Under the pieces are notes generated by a model. It did not search any database. It saw only the letters and a program-made list of their open reading frames with translations, and was not told the origin of the DNA. 64,000 nucleotides of DNA from QHVT01 sp036389275 (GTDB lineage Bacteria; Acidobacteriota; Thermoanaerobaculia; Gp7-AA8): assembly GCA_036389275.1 (NCBI GenBank), contig DASVQE010000027.1, forward strand, positions 13,743-77,742. Direction: 5' to 3'. Below are positions 17,324 to 25,794 of this stretch, piece after piece. A program made the translations under genes and the position numbers. How positions within the stretch are numbered: position 1 is the stretch's first letter; every line of letters starts with the position of its first letter.

Positions 17324-18543
17324 CGCTGGCCAGCCGCATCGCCTGGCGCTACCTGCGCCGCCCGACCGACAACCTCGTCTCCGCGGTCGGACTGGTCTCC
17401 GTCCTCGGCCTGATCATCGGGGTGATGGCGCTGGTCGTGTCGATGGCGCTGATGACCGGCTATCGCCGCGACCTGCAGCGCAAGCTCCTCGGCGGGAACG
17501 CGGAGGTGTTCGTCTACTCGATCGGCGGACCGATCGGCGCGCCGGAGGTGGTGCGGCGCACCATCGCCGCGGTGCCGGGCGTCGACGAGGCCTCGCCGGT
17601 GCTCTTCCAGCACGCGGTGGTGACGACGGAGACGAACACCACCGGCTCCGAGGTCATGCTCAAGGGCATCGAGCCGTCGCGCGGACGCAGCTCGCCGATG
17701 CTGGCGAAGATCGTCGGCGCGCGCGGCCGCTTCGAGACGGCGGAAGGTGAGCGCGGCGTCTCGGTCGGCAGGTATCTGGCCACGAAGCTCGGCGTGAAGG
17801 CGGGCGACGCCATCAGCATCACCGTCGCCGCGGCCGGCGCGGGCGGCTTCCTGCCGCGCAGCGGTACGTTCGTGGTGACGAACGTCTTCGCCACCGGGTT
17901 TTACGAGTTCGACGCGCGCTGGCTCTTCGTCGAGCTGCGCGACGCGCAGCAGTTGGTCGGCATCGGCTCGTCGGCGAACCTGATCGAGGTGAAGCTGCGC
18001 CCCGGCGCCGATCTCGACAACGTCGTGCAGCAGATCGAGCGGCGCACCGAGCGGCGCTACGCCGTCAGCGACTGGCGCGAGATGAACCGGCAGCTCTTCT
18101 CGATGCTGCAGATCCAGCAGCTCGTGCTCTTCATCGTCATCGGCCTGATCGTCTTCGTCTCGACGTTCAACATCGTCTCGACGCTGATCATGACGGTGCA
18201 GGAGAAGCGCCGCGAGATCGGAATCCTGCGCTCGATGGGCGCCGACGGCGGCCTGGTGCGGCGCATCTTCATCTGGTACGGCACGATGGTTGGCGTGGCC
18301 GGCACCGGCGCCGGCGTGATCCTCGGCACGCTCCTCTGCTGGATCATCACCCGCTTCGAGCTGGTCTCCTTCCCGCCGGAGATCGCCGAGGTCTACTTCG
18401 TCTCTTCGATTCCCTTCGTCACCCGCGGCACCGACCTCGGCGCCATCGCGGCGTTCTCGATGATCGTCTCCTTCGTGGCCACCATCCCGCCGAGCATGCG
18501 CGCGGCGCGGCTCAATCCGGTGGAGGCGCTGCGGTACGAGTGA
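17320..18543 (+). CDS. LolC/LolE-type ABC permease (FtsX family)
   Basis: The 407-residue inner-membrane protein has one TM near residues 22-46, a large periplasmic MacB-like domain (about 47-265) and three TM segments in the C-terminal FtsX domain (about 268-400). The C-terminal part carries FNIVSTLIMTVQEKRREIGILRSMG, split here as FNIVSTLIMTV and EKRREIGILRSMG, a hallmark of LolC/E. It would pair with a LolD ATPase to extract lipoproteins from the inner membrane; no LolD gene is in the window. Several lipoproteins encoded nearby are plausible clients (inference). It overlaps the nucleotidase stop by 4 nt. Confidence 0.92.
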   Translation: MTLASRIAWRYLRRPTDNLVSAVGLVSVLGLIIGVMALVVSMALMTGYRRDLQRKLLGGNAEVFVYSIGGPIGAPEVVRRTIAAVPGVDEASPVLFQHAVVTTETNTTGSEVMLKGIEPSRGRSSPMLAKIVGARGRFETAEGERGVSVGRYLATKLGVKAGDAISITVAAAGAGGFLPRSGTFVVTNVFATGFYEFDARWLFVELRDAQQLVGIGSSANLIEVKLRPGADLDNVVQQIERRTERRYAVSDWREMNRQLFSMLQIQQLVLFIVIGLIVFVSTFNIVSTLIMTVQEKRREIGILRSMGADGGLVRRIFIWYGTMVGVAGTGAGVILGTLLCWIITRFELVSFPPEIAEVYFVSSIPFVTRGTDLGAIAAFSMIVSFVATIPPSMRAARLNPVEALRYE

Positions 18544-18558
18544 TCATGCGCGCTCTGC

Positions 18559-18564
18559 TAAGCT
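18559..18564 (+). promoter_or_regulatory. Candidate -10 box (TAAGCT)
   Basis: TAAGCT, 7 nt before the ATG at 18572, consistent with leaderless transcription of the small exported protein gene. Confidence 0.4.
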
Positions 18565-18571
18565 CTCACGC

Positions 18572-19156
18572 ATGAGCTCGAAGCGACTGCTGTCGATGCT
18601 GTTTGTTCTGCTGTTTGCCGCTGCGGCGTTTGGCGCGCAGACGGTGCCGCTGTCGACGAATTTGAAGTTCGAGAAGCTGCCGAACGCGCGCAAGGATGCG
18701 ATCACGCTGCTGATCACGCCCGAGCTCTCGCAGCTCGTCGTCCCGAAGAAGATGCGCCTGCTGCGGCTCGAGTTTCCGCTCGGCAATGCGGTGGCCGTCA
18801 ACACGGAGAACGCGCTGCGGAGCGCGTTCGGCAAAGTGAAGATCGCGCGCTCGGCGGACGACGTCGAGACGCCGCTGGTGCTCGAGCTCACGTCGATGGA
18901 GGTGCAGCCGAAGCTGCCGCTGACGACGTTCGGGACGTACACCTCGAAGGTGACGCTCACCTACGTGCTGCGCGACACGAAGAAGCACACCGAGCGCACC
19001 ATCACCGTGCACGGCGACGGCGGCAACAAGAAGAACGCCGGCCGCGTGCTCTGGGACACCGGCTGGACCTGGACCGAGCCGCAGCAGCTCGCGAAAGCGA
19101 CCGACCTGGCCACGCTCGACGCGCTCGACGCACTGCTGCAGGACCTCACGCAGTAG
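18572..19156 (+). CDS. Exported protein of unknown function, 194 aa
   Basis: The protein starts with a clear signal peptide (LLSMLFVLLFAAAAFGAQ, cleavage near residue 22). The mature part is about 170 residues, mixed alpha/beta, with no cysteines, and I do not recognise it. It has a short beta-rich centre (LVLELTSMEVQPKLPLTTFG) that loosely recalls periplasmic lipoprotein-like folds of the LptE/YajG kind, but this is not firm. A TAAGCT box 7 nt upstream supports this start. It converges on the TPM-domain gene with a 21-bp gap. Confidence 0.75.
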   Translation: MSSKRLLSMLFVLLFAAAAFGAQTVPLSTNLKFEKLPNARKDAITLLITPELSQLVVPKKMRLLRLEFPLGNAVAVNTENALRSAFGKVKIARSADDVETPLVLELTSMEVQPKLPLTTFGTYTSKVTLTYVLRDTKKHTERTITVHGDGGNKKNAGRVLWDTGWTWTEPQQLAKATDLATLDALDALLQDLTQ

Positions 19157-19177
19157 CGCGCGCGACGCGCCGCGACC

Positions 19178-19768
19178 TCACGCGGGAAACGTGTCATCCG
19201 GAGTGTCGTCCGGCCAGACATCCGACGCTCCGCGCGGAGCGTGCTGCCTCGTCCGAGACGCCGAGATCGTCGCCACGGTGATGATCGCCGCGACCAGAAT
19301 GAAGATGCTCCAGGGGACCACGCCGCCGCTCTCCGTCTGGCGCGGCGGCGTCTTCAGCGTCCGGATGATCGCGGTGGCACCGAGGCCTGCGGCGCTGGTG
19401 TAGTCGCCGGCGCGCAGCGGCGTGCGGAGCTGCGAGACGATGGCGTCCGCCTCGATGTTGGTCAGCACGCCGCGCAGCCGTTCGCCGGCGGCGAGGTACG
19501 CGGTCGCATCGTCCACGAAGAGCAGCAGCAGCGCGCGGCGCTTCGACTGCGGCTGGCGCAGGGCCGCGGCGGCCATCTCTTCCGGCGTCCTGCCGGCCGG
19601 CACGCGCTGGTAGACGGTCACGACGACGTTATTCGAGCTCTCGCGCTCGTACTGCGCCAGCGTTTCGTCGAGTGCGACCGCGCGCGTCCGGTCGAGCACG
19701 CCGGCGTGGTCGATGACGTGGTGCGCGGGCGACACGAACACGATCAGCGCGACGAGCAGCGCCTGCAT
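19178..19768 (-). CDS. TPM-domain membrane protein (YgcG-like), short form without Gly-rich tail
   Basis: The 196-residue protein has a signal sequence (MQALLVALIVFVSPAHH). The TPM domain (about 18-135) includes VIDHAGVLDRTRAVALDETL, NNVVVTVYQRVP and RALLLLFVDDATAYLAAG, features of the TPM phosphatase-like fold found in YgcG and photosystem repair proteins. One TM follows (about 150-170), then a short charged tail instead of the usual Gly/Ser-rich tail. Such a tail appears in a separate small protein 1.1 kb away at 20912-21271. The ATG at 19768 begins the signal peptide and has a TACCAT box 6 nt upstream. It is divergent from carA. Confidence 0.82.
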   Translation of the reverse strand: MQALLVALIVFVSPAHHVIDHAGVLDRTRAVALDETLAQYERESSNNVVVTVYQRVPAGRTPEEMAAAALRQPQSKRRALLLLFVDDATAYLAAGERLRGVLTNIEADAIVSQLRTPLRAGDYTSAAGLGATAIIRTLKTPPRQTESGGVVPWSIFILVAAIITVATISASRTRQHAPRGASDVWPDDTPDDTFPA

Positions 19769-19774
19769 GACGAC

Positions 19775-19780
19775 ATGGTA
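19775..19780 (-). promoter_or_regulatory. Candidate -10 box (TACCAT) for the TPM gene
   Basis: TACCAT on the minus strand, 6 nt before the ATG. Confidence 0.4.
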
Positions 19781-19791
19781 CGCGCGCCTGC

Positions 19792-19797
19792 TATGAT
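19792..19797 (+). promoter_or_regulatory. Candidate -10 box (TATGAT) for carA
   Basis: TATGAT, 14 nt before the carA ATG. I see no PyrR or attenuator structure in the 43-bp gap. Confidence 0.4.
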
Positions 19798-19811
19798 CCG
19801 CGCCGGTCCGC

Positions 19812-20915
19812 ATGACTGAGGCACGGCTGATTCTCGAAGACGGCACGGTGTACGCCGGGGAGTCGTTCGGCGCGAGCGCCGATGCGATCGGCGAGGTGGT
19901 GTTCAACACGTCGCTCACCGGCTACCAGGAGATCGCCACCGATCCTTCCTACCGCTTCCAGATCGTGGTGATGACGTATCCGCACATCGGGAATTACGGA
20001 GTGGAGGAGAAGGTGCAGCAGAGCGACGAGCCGCAGGTCGCGGGGTTCGTCGTGCGCGACGCCATCGAGGAGCCGTCGAGCGCGCGCGCGGAGATGTCGA
20101 TCGCCGATTACTTCACCCGCTACCGCATCGCCGCGATCTCCGGCGTCGACACGCGCGCGCTGACGCGCAAGATCCGCAACGAAGGCGCCATGCGCGGGAT
20201 GATCACCACCGACGCGCAGCGCCCGGTCGATGCGATCGTCGGCGAGCTGCGGCAGTCGCCGTCGATGTCGGGTCTCGATCTGGTGCAGCGCGTCACGGCG
20301 CTTCGGCCGTATCCGTTCGAAGGCGCGCCATCGGAGGGACGCTATCGAGTGGCGGTGTACGACTTCGGAGTGAAGCGCGACATCCTCCGGCAGCTCGGGC
20401 AGCACGGCTGCGCGGTCGACGTCTATCCGGCTACGACGCACGCCGACGAGATCCTCGACCGCCGCTACGACGGGGTGTTGCTCTCCAACGGTCCCGGCGA
20501 TCCGGAGCCGGTGACGTACGCGCAGGAGAATATCCGCCACCTCCTCGGCAAGGTGCCGCTGTTCGGGATCTGTCTCGGCCATCAGCTCCTCGGCCTGGCC
20601 CTCGGCGGCAGGACGTACAAGCTGAAGTTCGGACACCGCGGCGGCAATCATCCGGTCAAGGATCTCCGCACCGGACGCGTCGAGATCACCGCGCAGAATC
20701 ACGGGTTCTCCGTCGATCCCGATTCGCTCAGCGAGAACGACGTCGAGTACACGCACATCAATCTGAACGACCAGACCCTCGAAGGCTTCCGCCATCGCCG
20801 CGAACCGGCCGTCGCCGTGCAGTATCACCCCGAAGCCGCACCCGGCCCGCACGATTCGTTCTATCTGTTCGAAGATTTCGTCCAGATGATGAACGAGTGG
20901 AAGCAAGGCCGGTGA
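19812..20915 (+). CDS. carA: Carbamoyl-phosphate synthase small (glutaminase) subunit
   Basis: The 367-residue protein has the usual CarA length. The N-terminal domain (LILEDGTVYAGESFGA, GEVVFNTSLTGYQEI) is followed by a class I glutamine amidotransferase domain with the nucleophile Cys254 in FGICLGHQLLGLALGG and the catalytic His/Glu in VQYHPEAAPGP. It strips ammonia from glutamine and channels it to CarB for pyrimidine and arginine synthesis. CarB is not in the window, so the two subunits are unlinked here. The gene overlaps the following small-protein gene by 4 nt (GTGA). Confidence 0.97.
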   Translation: MTEARLILEDGTVYAGESFGASADAIGEVVFNTSLTGYQEIATDPSYRFQIVVMTYPHIGNYGVEEKVQQSDEPQVAGFVVRDAIEEPSSARAEMSIADYFTRYRIAAISGVDTRALTRKIRNEGAMRGMITTDAQRPVDAIVGELRQSPSMSGLDLVQRVTALRPYPFEGAPSEGRYRVAVYDFGVKRDILRQLGQHGCAVDVYPATTHADEILDRRYDGVLLSNGPGDPEPVTYAQENIRHLLGKVPLFGICLGHQLLGLALGGRTYKLKFGHRGGNHPVKDLRTGRVEITAQNHGFSVDPDSLSENDVEYTHINLNDQTLEGFRHRREPAVAVQYHPEAAPGPHDSFYLFEDFVQMMNEWKQGR

Positions 20916-21271
20916 CCCACTGGTACGACTACGTCTTCTGGATCTTCTTCGGCGGAGGACTGCTGGTCCTCGCCGCGATCTGCATCGGCATGGCGCGTGA
21001 GTGGTGGCGCGAGCGGCAGCGGTGGAAGCTCGTGGCGCCAACGACGTTTCCACCGGCGATGCAACCGCGCGCGACGCCGACGGAGACATGGAGCCTCGGC
21101 GGAACGGGAACGTCGTCGAGCGATCTCTCCGGCGCCGGCTTCGACTCGATCTCGACCGGCACGAGCGGATCCGACATGAGCGTCGGTGACACGGCCGGCG
21201 GCGGCGGTGATTTCAGCGGCGGCGGCGGCGACTTCGGCGGCGCCGGCTCATCCGGCGGCTGGAGCGACTAA
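20912..21271 (+). CDS. Small single-TM protein with Gly/Ser-rich tail
   Basis: The 119-residue protein has one N-terminal TM (YDYVFWIFFGGGLLVLAAICIG), a basic stretch (REWWRERQRWK) and a low-complexity tail ending in Gly/Asp/Phe repeats and SSGGWSD. The tail closely resembles the C-terminal tails of TPM (YgcG-like) proteins, yet no TPM domain is present. GTG at 20912 overlaps the carA stop; an in-frame GTG at 20897 is a less likely alternative. The stop is 10 bp before a long palindromic element. Function unknown. Confidence 0.65.
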   Translation: MTHWYDYVFWIFFGGGLLVLAAICIGMAREWWRERQRWKLVAPTTFPPAMQPRATPTETWSLGGTGTSSSDLSGAGFDSISTGTSGSDMSVGDTAGGGGDFSGGGGDFGGAGSSGGWSD

Positions 21272-21280
21272 GCACTGACG

Positions 21281-21479
21281 TCGCCAAGGAAATGAGAGAC
21301 GACCAGAGGCCTCCGGCGGCTGGGGCCACGGGCCCCAGACCCCATTGGTTGGCCTAGCCTCCGCGACACGGTGTCGCGAGCTCGGAAGGCAGTGTCGCGG
21401 AGGCTAGGCCAACAGACGGGGTCCGGGGCTCGTGGCCCCGGCCGCCGGAGGCCCCTCGTCGTCTCTCATTCCTTGGCGA
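21281..21479 (+). repeat. Long palindromic element, copy 1
   Basis: Arms 21281-21369 and 21392-21479 are near-perfect reverse complements (roughly 90% by eye) around a 22-nt apex. The apex carries an extra gtgtcgcg, so the tip can pair in two registers. Core arms match copies 2 and 3; the outermost 9 bp (tcgccaagg) are palindromic but specific to this copy. It fills the gap between two converging genes. No convincing gene is seen inside. It is called plus because its asymmetric apex matches copy 3. Confidence 0.9.
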
Positions 21480-21495
21480 AGCCAGAGCGTGCTGC

Positions 21496-23055
21496 TTAGA
21501 AGCCCTGTTCGGTGTGCTCGCCGAACGGCTCTTTGAGCGTGGCCACGATCTCGCCGATCGTGCACTCGTTGCGCACCGCGTCGACGATGTGCGGCATCAG
21601 ATTCTCGGTGCCGCGGGCGGCGGTGCCGAGGCGGGCGAGTGCGGCGCGGAAATCGGACGTGCGCGCGTGGCGGAATGCTTCGAGCCGCGCCACCTGATCG
21701 CGCTCGACGCTCTCGTCGATCGTCAGGATCGGCAGCGACGTCCGCTCCTCGTCGATGAACTCATTCACGCCCACCACGATGACGCGCTTCTCCTCGAGCG
21801 CGCGCTGCGCGAGGTACGCCGACTCGCCGATCTCCTGCTGCATGAACCCCGACTCGATCGCCGCGCGCGCGCCGCCCATCGCGTCGATCTTCTCGATCAG
21901 CGCACGCGCCTCGCGCTCGATGTCGAGCGTGAGCGACTCGATCGCGTACGAGCCGGCCAGCGGATCGGCCGTCGCCGCGATCCCCGTCTCGTGCGCGAGG
22001 ATCTGCTGCGTGCGCAGGGCGATCTTCACCGACTCCTCCGTCGGCAGCGCCAGCGCCTCGTCGCGGCTGTTCGTGTGCAGCGACTGGCAGCCGCCCAGCA
22101 CCGCCGCCATCGCCTGATACGCCACGCGCACCACGTTGTTCTCCGGCTGCTGCGCCGTCAGCGTCGAGCCGGCCGTCTGCGCGTGAAACCTCAAAGCGAC
22201 AGACCGCGGATCCTTCGGCGCATGACGCTCCGTCATCAGCTTCGCCCACAGCTTGCGCGCCGCGCGGAACTTCGCCACCTCTTCGATGAAATCGTTGTGC
22301 GCGTTGAAGAAAAACGAGATGCGCGGCGCGAACGCGTCGACGTCCAGCCCGCGCTCCACCGCCGACTGCACGTACTGGAGCCCGTTCGCGAGCGTGAACG
22401 CGACCTCCTGCACCGCCGTCGAACCCGCCTCGCGGATGTGATAGCCCGACACCGAGATCGTGTTCCAGCGCGGCACGTGCTGCGCGCAGAACTCGAAGAT
22501 GTCCGTCACGATGCGCAGCGACGGCGCGGGCGGAAAGATGTACGTGCCGCGCGCCGCGTACTCCTTGAGGATGTCGTTCTGGATCGTGCCGGAGAGCTTC
22601 GTCCAATCGGTGCCGCGCCGCTCCGCGACGACGAGCAGCAGCGCGAGCAGGATCGACGCAGGCGCGTTGATCGTCATCGAGATCGACACGCGATCGAGCG
22701 GGATCTCCGCGAGCAGCGTCTCCATGTCGGCGATCGAGTCGATGGCCACGCCGACCTTGCCGACCTCGCCGCGTGCGCGCGCGTCATCCGAGTCCATGCC
22801 GATCTGCGTCGGCAGATCGAAGGCCACCGACAGCCCCGTCGTTCCGCGCTCGAGCAGATAGCGGTAGCGGCGGTTCGATTCCGCGGCCGTCGAGAAGCCC
22901 GCGTACTGCCGCATCGTCCAGAGCTTGCCGCGATACATCGACCGCTGCGGGCCGCGCGTGAACGGATACGCGCCCGGCTCGCCGAGGTCCGTCTCCGGAT
23001 CGAAACCGCGTTTCAGGAGATCCGGAAACGCATAAAAATGGAAATCGTCTGCCAT
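21496..23055 (-). CDS. Methylmalonyl-CoA mutase-type large subunit, without B12-binding domain
   Basis: The 519-residue protein covers only the substrate-binding TIM-barrel domain. It shows the expected landmarks: PFTRGPQRSMYRGKLWTMRQYAG, ESNRRYRYLLERGTTGLSVAFDLPTQ (given here in parts), GTIQNDILKEY, ISVSGYHIREAG, AGSTLTAQQPENN and GGCQSLHTNS. It ends where the B12-binding domain would begin, so the cobalamin subunit must be encoded elsewhere, as in split mutases. YRGKLWTMRQYAG fits methylmalonyl-CoA mutase, though related acyl-CoA mutases (ethylmalonyl, isobutyryl) cannot be excluded. It likely works in propionate or branched-chain degradation. The stop lies 17 bp beyond palindrome copy 1. 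Confidence 0.92.
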   Translation of the reverse strand: MADDFHFYAFPDLLKRGFDPETDLGEPGAYPFTRGPQRSMYRGKLWTMRQYAGFSTAAESNRRYRYLLERGTTGLSVAFDLPTQIGMDSDDARARGEVGKVGVAIDSIADMETLLAEIPLDRVSISMTINAPASILLALLLVVAERRGTDWTKLSGTIQNDILKEYAARGTYIFPPAPSLRIVTDIFEFCAQHVPRWNTISVSGYHIREAGSTAVQEVAFTLANGLQYVQSAVERGLDVDAFAPRISFFFNAHNDFIEEVAKFRAARKLWAKLMTERHAPKDPRSVALRFHAQTAGSTLTAQQPENNVVRVAYQAMAAVLGGCQSLHTNSRDEALALPTEESVKIALRTQQILAHETGIAATADPLAGSYAIESLTLDIEREARALIEKIDAMGGARAAIESGFMQQEIGESAYLAQRALEEKRVIVVGVNEFIDEERTSLPILTIDESVERDQVARLEAFRHARTSDFRAALARLGTAARGTENLMPHIVDAVRNECTIGEIVATLKEPFGEHTEQGF

Positions 23056-23065
23056 CGCGCCGCGT

Positions 23066-23071
23066 AGTTTA
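23066..23071 (-). promoter_or_regulatory. Candidate -10 box (TAAACT) for the mutase gene
   Basis: TAAACT on the minus strand, 10 nt before the ATG at 23055. Confidence 0.35.
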
Positions 23072-23116
23072 TCGGTCGTGGAGCGGAAATGAATTTACAA
23101 GCGAGGCAAAACGACT

Positions 23117-23122
23117 CATATT
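23117..23122 (+). promoter_or_regulatory. Candidate -10 box (CATATT) for the HYR protein gene
   Basis: CATATT, 9 nt before the ATG at 23132, in a locally AT-rich stretch. Confidence 0.35.
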
Positions 23123-23131
23123 AGTTCCACA

Positions 23132-24547
23132 ATGAAGGTCCAACTCGCGGCAGTACTCACGCTCTTCGTGTGTCTATTTTCATCCGCGGCGGCGGCTCAG
23201 AACGCTTCGCTGGGGATTTCTCCTTCCACCATCAACTACGGCAGCGTCGAAGACTTCATCGCCATCCGCGGTTCGGGTCTGATCGGCACTGGCGGCACGC
23301 TCGTCACCTTCACCGGTCCCGGCGGAACGTTCGAGCTCGAGCCGAGCCTCGTCGTCGGCGACAGCTACCTCGAGGTGTGGGTTCCGATGGGCGTGGCGCT
23401 CGCGGAAGGCCGCTACACCGTCGCGGTCTACGCGCTCGAAGACGCCGGCCCGCGCCTGGCCGGCAGCGGCTTTCTGAATATCGCCGCCGTCGACAACCCG
23501 ACGCCGCCGCTGCTGTCGACGCCGGAAGCGGTTTACGCCGAGGCCGACGGCCCGCGCGGTGCGGTCGTGACGTATGCGGTCGGCGCGATCGACGGCAACG
23601 GCGCCGACGTGCCGGTCACCTGCGACCAGCCCTCGGGCAGCGTCTTTCCGCTCGGCACCGCGATCGTCACCTGCAGCGCGACGAACGCCTACGGCACCTC
23701 CACGAACTCGTTCCCGATCGTCGTCGGCGACACGGTCGTCCCGGTGGTCACCGTGCCGGCTGACATCGTCACCGACGATCCGGTGGTGATGTTCGGCGCG
23801 ACCGCGGTCGACAACCTCGACGGCGATCTGCCGGTGACCTGCTCGCCGCTCTCCGGAACCACGTTCCCGATCGGCACGACGGTTGTCGAGTGCGTCGCTG
23901 AAGACGCGCATCTGAACGCCGGCTACGGCCGGTTCACGGTCACGGTGACGAACGGCGTTCAGCCGCCGGTGCTCACGGTGCCGGCCGACATCACCGCCGA
24001 GGCTACCGGCCCTGACGGTGCGGTCGTGTCTTTCGAGGCCACCGCCACGAACGACGGCACGGTCGTCTGCACGCCCGCCTCCGGCTCGACGTTCGCCATC
24101 GGCACCACCGCCGTCAACTGCACCGCCACGAACGCGGGCGGCAGCGACAGCGACAGCTTCAACGTCACGGTCGCCGACACGACGCCGCCGACGATCCTCT
24201 CGATCTCCGCGACGCCGACCACGCTCTGGCCGCCCGATCACAAGATGATCAAGGTGCGCATCGAAGTGAATGCGTTCGACGCGGCCGATCCGACGCCGGT
24301 CTCGCGCATCGTCGGCGTCGTCTCGAACCAGCCGGTCAACGGCACGGGCGACGGCGACATGGCTCCCGACTGGAACGTCACCGGCGCGCTGAGCGTCGAC
24401 CTGCGCGCCGAGCGCGCCGGGACGCAGGACCGCATCTACACGATCCTCGTCGACACGACCGACGCCTCCGGCAACGTCGTCCGCTCCACGGTCCAGGTGA
24501 AGGTCACCGATCCGTCGAGCGTGCGCCGCCGCGCCGCGCGCTTCTGA
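23132..24547 (+). CDS. Secreted HYR-repeat protein
   Basis: The 471-residue protein has a signal peptide (VQLAAVLTLFVCLFSSAAAAQ), then an IPT/TIG-like domain (about 28-115; SPSTINYGSVEDFIAIRGSG). Three HYR-type immunoglobulin-like modules follow (about 120-205, 206-285, 286-365), each with the pattern VPADI, a conserved Cys pair around 22-30 residues apart and SGTTFPIGTT-like strands. A C-terminal domain starts at TTPPTILSISATPTTLWPPDHK, a segment common in secreted proteins of environmental bacteria. It probably has a structural or adhesive role on the cell surface. A strong hairpin terminator follows. Confidence 0.85.
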   Translation: MKVQLAAVLTLFVCLFSSAAAAQNASLGISPSTINYGSVEDFIAIRGSGLIGTGGTLVTFTGPGGTFELEPSLVVGDSYLEVWVPMGVALAEGRYTVAVYALEDAGPRLAGSGFLNIAAVDNPTPPLLSTPEAVYAEADGPRGAVVTYAVGAIDGNGADVPVTCDQPSGSVFPLGTAIVTCSATNAYGTSTNSFPIVVGDTVVPVVTVPADIVTDDPVVMFGATAVDNLDGDLPVTCSPLSGTTFPIGTTVVECVAEDAHLNAGYGRFTVTVTNGVQPPVLTVPADITAEATGPDGAVVSFEATATNDGTVVCTPASGSTFAIGTTAVNCTATNAGGSDSDSFNVTVADTTPPTILSISATPTTLWPPDHKMIKVRIEVNAFDAADPTPVSRIVGVVSNQPVNGTGDGDMAPDWNVTGALSVDLRAERAGTQDRIYTILVDTTDASGNVVRSTVQVKVTDPSSVRRRAARF

Positions 24548-24568
24548 TTCGCGACCACGCAACCCACC

Positions 24569-24603
24569 GGCGGTACCCGCGCGCAACTCGTGCGGGTACC
24601 GCC
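24569..24603 (+). terminator. Strong hairpin after the HYR gene
   Basis: A perfect 12-bp stem (ggcggtacccgc / gcgggtaccgcc) with an 11-nt loop, 21 bp after the stop. The downstream sequence has only a weak T run (ttcattt), so it is terminator-like and not canonical. Confidence 0.65.
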
Positions 24604-24616
24604 GCTTCATTTCGGG

Positions 24617-24622
24617 CATAAT
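24617..24622 (+). promoter_or_regulatory. Candidate -10 box (CATAAT)
   Basis: CATAAT, 11 nt before the ATG at 24634 and directly after the hairpin of the preceding gene. Confidence 0.4.
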
Positions 24623-24633
24623 CCCGGCCTTTC

Positions 24634-25794
24634 ATGGCCCTTTCCGGCAACCTGAAGACGATGCTCCCGGGCGACCTGCTCCAGTGGCTGAGCCTGGGGC
24701 AGAAGACCGGCACGCTCGTCATCAGCAACAAGAGGGTCGAGAAGAAGATCTTCTTCCGCAACGGCCGGGTGATCTCCTCCGCCTCCAACGATCCGCGCGA
24801 GTACCTCGGCCAGTTCCTGATGAGCCACGGCTACCTCACCGAGCCGGAGCTGAAGAAGGCCATGGAGGTGCAGCAGCAGTCGGGCATTCTCCTCGGCAAG
24901 ATCCTGGTGATGATCGACGTCATCAACGAGGGCGACCTGCAGCGCTTCATGCGCCTGAAGGCGGAGGAAGAGATCTACGACATCTTTCTCTGGAACGACG
25001 GCGATTTTTACTTCGTCGACGACGAGCTGCCGAAGATGGAGATGATCCCGCTGCAGGTCGACGTCACCGGGATCATCATGGAAGGCACGCGGCGCGTCGA
25101 CGAATGGGCGCGCATCCGCGAGCTGATCCCGAACGAGGCGGTGGTGCCGGTGCCGCTCGGCGTGATCGATACGAGCCAGGAGCTCGAGGACGTCGAGGAG
25201 CAGATCGTGCGCGCCGTCGACGGCAAGCGCACCATCGCCGACATCGTGCTCGAGAGCCGCTCGTCGGCGTTCACGGTGTCGTCGACTGTCGCCTCGCTCG
25301 TGCGCCACAACCTGGTCAAGCTCGTCGATCCGAGCGCGCAGAAAGCGGCGCGCGTGGCGGAGGAAGTCGCGCCCGCCGCGCCGCCGCCGGCGCGCACCGA
25401 GTTCAACGAGGACGACGAGATCATCTCGCTGCTGAGCGCCGCGCAGAACGCGCTCCGCGCGCGCGACTACGAGAAGACGCAGCGCCTTTTGCGCGCGGCG
25501 CAAAACCTCGACCCGAATCATCCGAAGGTGCGCACCGCCATCAAGGGCGCCGAGGCGGTGATCCTCGGCGAGCTGCGCAATCAAGGACTGCTCGAGACGC
25601 GTGTGCCGCGCGTGGCCCGCACGCTCGAGGAGATCACGCAGATGAACTTCTCCCCGAACGAAGGATTCATCCTCTCGCGCATCAACGGCCAGTGGGACAT
25701 CGGCTCGCTGATCAAGATCAGCCCGATCCGCGAGACCGACGCGCTGCTGATCTTCTACAAGCTCTGGAAAGACGGGATCATCGCGCTGGCCTGA
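24634..25794 (+). CDS. DUF4388 (PatA N-terminus-like) protein, first of two
   Basis: The 386-residue cytoplasmic protein begins with a DUF4388 domain (about 1-165): LSGNLKTMLPGDLLQWLSLG, KTGTLVISN, KKIFFRNGRVISSASNDPRE. It has the paired GYLTEPELKKAMEVQQQSG and LGKILVMID helices seen in regulators from gliding or surface-moving bacteria. The middle (about 180-250) resembles a winged-helix fold, and a TPR-like segment lies at about 265-320 (EDDEIISLLSAAQNALRARD). The family is linked to signalling, often with CheY-like or Ras-like GTPase modules, but this one has no obvious catalytic part. A paralogue lies at 33240-34346. The 3' end overlaps a converging membrane-protein gene by 17 bp. Confidence 0.88.
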   Translation: MALSGNLKTMLPGDLLQWLSLGQKTGTLVISNKRVEKKIFFRNGRVISSASNDPREYLGQFLMSHGYLTEPELKKAMEVQQQSGILLGKILVMIDVINEGDLQRFMRLKAEEEIYDIFLWNDGDFYFVDDELPKMEMIPLQVDVTGIIMEGTRRVDEWARIRELIPNEAVVPVPLGVIDTSQELEDVEEQIVRAVDGKRTIADIVLESRSSAFTVSSTVASLVRHNLVKLVDPSAQKAARVAEEVAPAAPPPARTEFNEDDEIISLLSAAQNALRARDYEKTQRLLRAAQNLDPNHPKVRTAIKGAEAVILGELRNQGLLETRVPRVARTLEEITQMNFSPNEGFILSRINGQWDIGSLIKISPIRETDALLIFYKLWKDGIIALA

